Source: Shinisaurus crocodilurus
Taxonomy: Eukaryota > Chordata > Lepidosauria > Squamata > Shinisauridae
DNA length: 64,000 bases
Assembly: GCA_021292165.1 (NCBI GenBank)
Contig: CM037880.1
Span: 223,602,467-223,666,466 of the forward strand
Direction of reading: 5' to 3'
The position numbers were made by a program, and so were the translations under genes. Below the pieces are notes generated by a model, which was given only the letters and a program-made list of their open reading frames with translations, did not search any database and was not told the origin of the DNA. Numbering within the stretch: the first letter of the stretch is position 1; each line of letters begins with the position of its first letter. Below, piece after piece: positions 57,774 to 64,000 of this stretch.

Positions 57774-60700
57774 TAGCTATGCACACTAGGTCCAGAAAAC
57801 CAGGAAAGTTACTCCACACTGGGAAAGTATGGGTTGTTTCAAGCTCCTGGGCGAGGGAGAACCCCTCAACAAAACTTTCAGAATACATACAGCAGCCACA
57901 TGAACAACCAACCCACTGAAAAGGAATCGGGACCTAAGCTAGACGTGCCATAATACTTTATTCTACAAGAAAGGGCTTTTTTTTGGAAGAGAGTTAAGAA
58001 CCAAGTGCATGCTGTTAATACACCAGAATCCCAAATTGGAGAGAACTCAATATTGAGACAGTGCGCGCGTGCACGCACGCACACCCAAGTAGCAGAATCA
58101 ACATCAGTTTTAATCCTAGATCGATGGCTTTGCCTGTCAGCCCACTAAGTGCAACTACAGCACCTTACCTGCAGCTAGGTAGGGTCCTTCTTCCATACGA
58201 CATCAATGCTGCTCAATAGATTAATCAACAAGAGGAAGAATGCCAAAGAACCAGTCAGGTCTGCTCAAGCAGCCTGCCTCTGAACAAGCAGCCCCAACGC
58301 CAGGAGCTGTGCACAGACCTTGCAACGCCCCCCCTCGCTCCCCGCCACTTCTCTTCCCCGTCCGTCAGAATCACATATAACATTTCAGACACACGCACAC
58401 ACACAGGTCCACCCTTAAACCTGAGCTCTCAAGCAGACAGGGAGGTTTCCTGGAGCAGACATTTGGTGTAGTAGCCCTGTCTGCTCAGCCAAGTCCCACT
58501 CTTCTGATTTAGAGGTACAGTTGCTGCATGTTGCATAAGAGAAACAAGTTCATCAGTAGATAACTGGCACCAACGGTTAAAGGGAAAGACACAGAATAAA
58601 AATCCCAACATCAATCGCAGCCGGTTTTTTGTCTACAGCCAGACCAAATCCCAATAATTACCTGTATAGCCAATCTTTTCAAAGCTGAGTAGGCCAAAGA
58701 TGCTGTTGTACAGCTGCATCTCCTTTTTATGTGTTTGGTCCATTTCATCCAGAATCTCCATCAGCTCATTCCCAGTCTTGGTTGGGTGGGTGCATTCTGC
58801 CTCGTGTACAGTCAGCTCGTGGTAAGGACCTTGCCACGGGCACCCAATCCGCTTGTACTTGCACCGATGAGACCCTGCAGTTTAAGAGGACAAAATTCAA
58901 GTGAAAAGCAGTTTGAGTGGGATGCAAAGACCAAAGCACAAAGGAAATGGCAAAGGCACACTGATGGAGCTAAGTGCAACAAAACACATAAAAAACAGGA
59001 TGCTCGAATTCTGATCCCCGATCTTCAAGATGTACAACTGCCAAACCCTTTTCCCTGCAAAGCAGTGCTGCAGTGGCCACAGCTTCTCAGCACAGATGTG
59101 AACAGACCTCGGAACAGAAGAACTGCACCCTCACTGGGGTAGTGCCTGCCAATATTACACAATCAAAACATTGCATCGCAGAGTATCAGTTTCAGCGTTC
59201 ACACAGCACGCTAACCCACCCTAGCAATAGGCCACGCTGGGTTGGTGGTCGTGTGAACAAACCACGGTGAGCCTGACAGACAATCGGGCTCACTGTGGGT
59301 TGTTGGCCCCCTCTCTCCCCCTTGGCCCTCCCGCGGGTGTCCCAGGGGACACCGTGGGAGGACTGAGTTGTCTCCCCCCCTTCCCCACTGTGATTGTGAG
59401 CCAGCTGTTTTTGGCTTGTCGCGGCTCCCCCCCCCCCATTCCCCCCCCCGAGAGATTGCAAAAGCCGGCTTGACAGCTGGCTTTCATGATCCCCATTTTG
59501 ACCGTCACTGACAGCCCCTTCAATGTGCCCGAGCAGCACTTTGGAGGGGCTGTCTGTGGATGTCAGCACCAAAGGCGCAGTGTTTTTGGATTTACACCCC
59601 CTTCGCAGCAAGATCCTCATCTTCCCCCCCACAAGCTAGTTCACATGTTGGTGCACATTTTGCACTTTCCCCTGAGCCTCTAATTGCTCGGGAAGGTGCA
59701 AAAATGCACCCCACTTCTTTTTCTAGGAGTTTAGACAGCTAGCTATATGTCAAAAGTCTGGGTCCCGTTAAAAAGGAGGTTTTGTCAGGGCAATGGGTGG
59801 TTTTTGACTGGGGGCTGCTAGCTGGGGGGGGGGGAGGTGCTTTTTTGTGTGTGCAAAAAAATAAGAATAAAAGGTTTTGACAGCCACAGACAGCCCCTCC
59901 AAGCACTCTGAAGGGGCTGTCAAAATGGGAATATCCGGGGGGGGGGGGGAGCTGCAGCGAGCCTGAAACAGCTTGCGATCACGGTGGGGCAGAGTCAGTG
60001 CCGATTGGGCACTTTTGGGGTGGCTGGCACTGTCGGTCGCCCGGGAGACACTTGGCAAGAGCGGCCAGGGTTTTTTGCTGCCCTTGCCAAGTGGCTCTGT
60101 AGCTGAATCCCCGTACTCACGATGGGGTCAGTCACCCTGGTTTGGACGACACGGCAATCCATCGCGGGTACAACAACCCCTACAACAGCCCATGGGTTGT
60201 TGGGGTGGCTTCCTGCCCATAAAAAAGCCACCCTTGGGAAATCAGTCCAGGTTCACACAATACAACAGCCCATCATGGCTAGCAACCCGCGATGGGTTGT
60301 TGTGTCGTGCAAACCGTTGTCTCTTATTTTGCTAAACCTCCCCCTCCCATCACCACTATCCCATGCTGCCGCAGTTTTCTATGAAAATGTAAGCTGTGTT
60401 GTGCACACAAATTCATTAAGAACCTTTCTGCAAAAAGCAATTTAAACAATACATTTGAGTACATTGGCAAACCCTAGCAAACCAGATCTGTTCAGCTTCA
60501 GTGCCACTTCATACAACCATGAAATGGAGTACTGTGGGGGGTCAGAAAGCAGCAGTTACCCTGAACTATCCACAGTAAACTGTTCAAGTGTTTTCCAAAG
60601 AACAGAACACCATCCAGGCTATACCAGAAGCAGATTATGGAACAGATTATGTTAGGTTCAGAGCCCAGAGGAATTGCCTTGATGGAACAGAGTAGAGGCC

Positions 60701-61879
60701 CTTCTAGACCATGAATAAGCGCCATTATCCATTTATACTAAACAGAATTGATCTGAGCTTTTTGTAAAACTCTACCCTGAACCTGCTGTCAATAAATGCC
60801 ATTGGATGGTTTCCATGATCTAGTACTGTATAAGACAAATTTCTATCCACACACTTTGCACTGTTCATGGTTTTTTAAGCCTCGTATATCCCTTCATCAT
60901 TAACAGAAAAACCACCGAAGAGCCCACAGCCTAAAGAGCCTTTCCTCATAAGGAAGATGCTCCCACCCCTTGCTCATTCAACAGCGTGATCCTGTGCACG
61001 TCCTTCAAGGAACAAGCCACACTGTGGGTTCAATGCATCTTACCATCAATCATGCATGAGACTGCAGCCTCAATTTTGATATCACTACAACTCTAGGATC
61101 TAATTTCTGAGATGACGCAGCCCAAAATATACTCCATGTTCCAAATGTGACCTACCATAAGGCATTTTGATACTGGCAGTTTTATTTTCCTAATAAACAT
61201 TATTTACTTTCCTAACAATCTCAAGCAGGAAATTTGTATTGTTCACTTAGTTGAGCTTCCCAGTGAGTTTTTGATGGCCCAAGATCCCTCCTCCTGTACA
61301 TACAAGTGATTCAGACTCCACCCGTGTATAATATGTGAAGACAGATATTTTTAAAAATCCTAGCATGACACTCTGTATTCAGTTACACCAAATTTCTTTC
61401 TAAGTGTATCACATTGTTTCCCCATGTAACATTCCTGGTAAGATTCCCCACGGTACCAGCCTTTCTAATGCAAGCATCAAAGAACTCAACCCCACTGGTG
61501 ACTTGATGCAACTCCCCCATTTTCCTGTCAACACCACTCCAAGACTTGCCTGCCCTGGCCTGTTCCTGCTGTAATAAGTTATAGCAGATTGTGTTGGATT
61601 CAACTGTAACACTTTAGCAAATGGCAAGAAAGGCCGTTACCTGTCCTGACATTCTTCTTTCTGGTGTCTCTCCAAAAGAGAGCGAGGAAATTGCCGCATG
61701 CAGAAGCCACATTCCGATGGCAGCTCGCTCACCGCTTTCTCGACGGCAAGATTTCGGCAGCACAGGCTCTTGCTGATCTCACAGCGACAATTGGGACACG
61801 TAGCCTGCTCCTCCTTCAGCCGAGCATCTGCCAGTAGGTGGATGAAGCACCCAGCACACATCAAATGACCATTTGTACA
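55132..61879 (-). CDS. CYHR1: CYHR1 (ZTRAF1), 3' three coding exons; 5' part outside window
   Basis: Exons: 61879-61641, 58874-58662 and 55523-55132 (TAA at 55134-55132). Exon 1 of these carries RING-like and TRAF-type zinc ligands ([46 protein letters not shown]). Exon 2 has [10 protein letters not shown] and [19 protein letters not shown]. The last exon is nearly identical to human from [20 protein letters not shown] to the end (INLRLF.FQIQK). Cysteine- and histidine-rich protein 1 is a small zinc-finger protein of poorly known function. The middle exon has one base too many (213 nt where 212 fit). The - strand orientation matches TONSL. Confidence 0.93.
55928..55951 (+). repeat. (CAG)8 triplet run
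   Basis: Eight CAG units lie in the last CYHR1 intron (CTG on the transcribed strand). It is short and probably harmless. Confidence 0.9.
56417..56427 (-). promoter_or_regulatory. CYHR1: Tandem poly(A) signals inside a CYHR1 intron
   Basis: On the - strand AATAAAATAAA holds two overlapping AATAAA hexamers about 2.2 kb into the last intron. T/G-rich sequence lies downstream. Human CYHR1 has isoforms with different C-termini, so an alternative terminal exon here is plausible but unproven. Confidence 0.45.
57738..57771 (+). repeat. (CA)n microsatellite
   Basis: About 17 CA units lie in the last CYHR1 intron. Confidence 0.93.
58662..58874 (-). CDS. CYHR1: CYHR1 middle exon, frame broken by one extra base
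   Basis: The only plausible acceptor (aactgcag) gives phase 2 start R-V-S, then [31 protein letters not shown] is one frame on. Dropping the T (A on + at about 58867) gives R-V-S-R-C-K-Y-K, parallel to human RVTQCKYK. Everything after this point keeps frame to the donor at 58661. Confidence 0.88.
59195..60320. repeat. Hairpin-ended repeat of about 1.1 kb
   Basis: The left end (gttcacacagcacgctaac, ending at about 59267 with ggtcgtgtgaac) and the right end (about 60250-60318, gttcacacaatacaacagcc ... ggttgttgtgtcgtgcaaac) each form a hairpin. Together they make mutual inverted termini. The inside has C and G runs and no ORF. It is probably a nonautonomous DNA transposon or two copies with filler. 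It lies in a CYHR1 intron. Confidence 0.55.
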
Positions 61880-62525
61880 CTGTGACAAAAGGGAAACCAG
61901 AACTTCAGAGACTTCTAGAAGGAGCATCACAAAAGATTCACTCTACTCCTGCATTATGCTTGAATTCTAGTTAGCTTATTTTATTTGTACTTCTATCCCA
62001 CTCTTCCTTGAGGTTTCCCATCATGGCACTTGTCAGGTCTTTAAACCTTAAATGTGCATTTGCTCAATAAGGCACCGTATTGCATTCCAGAACAAAATTA
62101 CAAAAGATGATGCTGTCTCTAATGAGAAAGAGACAAACAAAAGTCCAACTCAGCCACTTAGGATGTCAAAACCTAAACTGTTCAAACACACCAAAGCCTG
62201 AGAAGCACTCTTTCCAAACTCTGATACTAAATTTTGTACTCAGTCTATCTCAGAACTAGAAGAGTTGAGAGTGGTTTCATGAGTAGTGCATGAGGCAAGA
62301 AAAAATATGGAACCCCATTCTGAAATAGTTATGCTATTGAACTGATTGGGCAGCTTCAAACTTGGAAAGTCTGCTGTCCAAATGTAGCACTGCCTTCAGG
62401 CTATCGAGTCTCAACAGGTACAGTTTAATTAAAATCACTGAACACAGAGCTGGAAGTGCGGGAGCCATGTAGCCAAGTGCAGAATGTCCCACCTTTAAAG
62501 GCATCCCTAATAGAGATGCCTAATT

Positions 62526-62760
62526 GAGAGCCAGTGTGGCGTAGTGGTTAGAGTGTTGGACTAGGACTCGGGAGATCCGGGTTCTAGTCCCCTGCTCGGC
62601 CATGAAACTCACTGGGTGACTTTGGGTCAGTCACGGACTCTCAGCCTAACCTACCTCACAGGGTTGTTGTGAGGATAAAGTGAAGAGAGGAGGAGGATTA
62701 AGTAAGCTGCCTTGGGTTCCTTTCAGGAAAAAAGGCGGGGTATAAATACAATCAATCAAT
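62526..62760 (+). mobile_element. tRNA-derived SINE, full length
   Basis: Pol III promoter: A box TGGCGTAGTGG (62537-62547) and B box GGTTCTAGTCC (62580-62590), at tRNA-like spacing. The body has 'cagcctaacctacctcacag' and 'gggttgttgtgaggataaag'. The 3' end is 'aaaaaaggcggggtataaat' followed by (CAAT)n. An inverted, headless copy is at 42125-42290. It lies in the CYHR1 intron upstream of exon 61879-61641. Confidence 0.88.
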
Positions 62761-63180
62761 CAATCAATATGCCTCCTTTCTTCAGTCTTCCATAATCTCT
62801 TGTCAACTTAAAATCCCAACTCAAGAAAGTCCCCCCCCCTTCCCATTGACTCATCTATAGACCATGCCCAAAGAAACATGACATTCACAGACCACATCAC
62901 ACTTAAACAGCAATCCTAAACACACCTCCTTGGGAGTGAGCCTCGCTGAACGCAGGAAGACTTACGGTACTTCTGAATAAACACGCATAAGATTGTGCTG
63001 TTAAAAACTACGCTCAGGAGGCTAGGGTGGTCCTAGAATATGCTCTCTCCCCTATTCTTGCTCGTTACATAAAAGCTTAGCAGATACCAATCTGAGCCGA
63101 ATGTGTTTGGGCATACAGATTAAAATCCAACTGTTTGAAACTGGAGGGTAGATTTGCAGGCCACCATCTTGGCTCTAGAG

Positions 63181-63277
63181 CAGTGTTCTCCAACCTTGGG
63201 TCCCCAGATGTTTTTGGCCTACAACTCCCAGCATGCCTCAGCCAGCGTAGCTGGGGACCCAAGGTTGGAGAACACTG
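63181..63277. mobile_element. hAT-like foldback element, internally deleted, 8-bp TSD
   Basis: CAGTG/CACTG ends with the family arms; the right inner arm is shortened. Flanks ctctagag (63173-63180) and ctctagac (63278-63285) match 7 of 8 and fit the hAT target preference nTCTAGAn. Confidence 0.85.
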
Positions 63278-63289
63278 CTCTAGACTTAA

Positions 63290-64000
63290 AGTTCAGGTGT
63301 AATAATATTTATTATTTGATTTTATTTGAACCTCGCCTTTCTACCAAGAAAAATGATACTCAAGGCAGAAAGGGTCACTGCTATACAGTGCAGTTTAGAT
63401 GGACATTAATTATGGGATACAGCAGTCTCTGCACCACCACTATTTCGTTAAAGGTATCTTGGATCAGTCAAAGGCAGACATGCACACCCAGAATTTTGCT
63501 AGATCAAGACTGAAGCAAATGGCCAAGGCAGTAATTAAGCTACCATGGAATCTTAAGTGGCAGCCAGGAAGCCTATTCCCAATTATTAGCATGCATTAGA
63601 TTCTGGAGATAGAAAACAGTTTCAAACATCATTTTACCGCTCTATTGCAGTATTACAGAACTGCATTATTAAAGTGAGAGTGCACATCACCCCAACCCAA
63701 TGCAATACCAGGTGAAACACAGATCAAAAGAGGCTCACAGAACTGGCTCTGTATATGTTGTTTAAGGAACAAAGATAGGACTATGGCCTTAGAAGCAGGA
63801 ATGTGCACTGCATCTAACAGACCTGTCCCACCTTTCAGCTTTGCAAGTGATCATGAGGGGGAGGGCAAGTGGTTTGGGAAACAAGGGGCTGTTTTTTCTT
63901 GTTTATTCTAACTTGAAATACTACATGATGCTTCATACCACTAATTGTAGAGAAAACAGAACAATTATACTTTAGTATAAACACAGGAAGTGGTTCACTA
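63290..64000. other. CYHR1 intron, nothing recognised
   Basis: No exon or repeat family stands out to the window edge. The exon preceding 61879 in the transcript must lie beyond 64000 or is not recognisable here. Confidence 0.5.

Overview
The window is vertebrate nuclear DNA, most likely from a squamate reptile. The grounds are split genes with GT-AG introns, CpG-island promoters, and a repeat load of CR1 and L2 LINEs, tRNA-derived SINEs, hAT-type foldback elements and a Penelope-like element. The species cannot be named from the sequence. Three protein-coding genes are recognisable, and together they match the VPS28-TONSL-CYHR1 neighbourhood of human 8q24.3.

Layout. About 200-1780 is a CpG island holding the VPS28 promoter and noncoding first exon. 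VPS28 runs on the + strand with nine coding exons from 2804 to 9261 and encodes 221 residues, the same length as the human protein. TONSL runs on the - strand from 41183 down to 10543 with 26 coding exons: TPR exons at 41-27 kb, an acidic stretch and ankyrin repeats at 25.8-19.4 kb, a disordered and ubiquitin-like part at 18.8-15.2 kb, and leucine-rich repeats at 14.6-10.5 kb. VPS28 and TONSL end tail to tail. From 41.2 to about 49.5 kb the window is intergenic and repeat-rich, with an RTE-like LINE nested inside an L2. From there to the right edge is the 3' part of CYHR1 (ZTRAF1) on the - strand: coding exons at 61879-61641, 58874-58662 and 55523-55132, with the 5' exons beyond the window.

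The three genes do not form a pathway. VPS28 is an ESCRT-I subunit (endosomal sorting). TONSL works with MMS22L and reads new histone H4 at replication forks. CYHR1 is a RING/TRAF-type zinc-finger protein.

Main anomaly: six TONSL exons and one CYHR1 exon each carry exactly one surplus base. Exon lengths and codon alignment to the human proteins both show it, while every splice site, the neighbouring codons and the histone-binding residues are intact. VPS28 and a 2 kb RTE-like ORF carry none. The simplest reading is residual +1 errors in the assembly, but this needs reads to settle. Other notable items are a GC-AG intron in VPS28, a VPS28 intron made almost wholly of a CR1, a Penelope-like inverted repeat with hammerhead-like motifs and 15 bp target duplications, hAT foldback elements with 8 bp duplications, a 5S-rRNA-headed SINE with a CR1 tail, and a 184 bp segment present twice at 98% identity.
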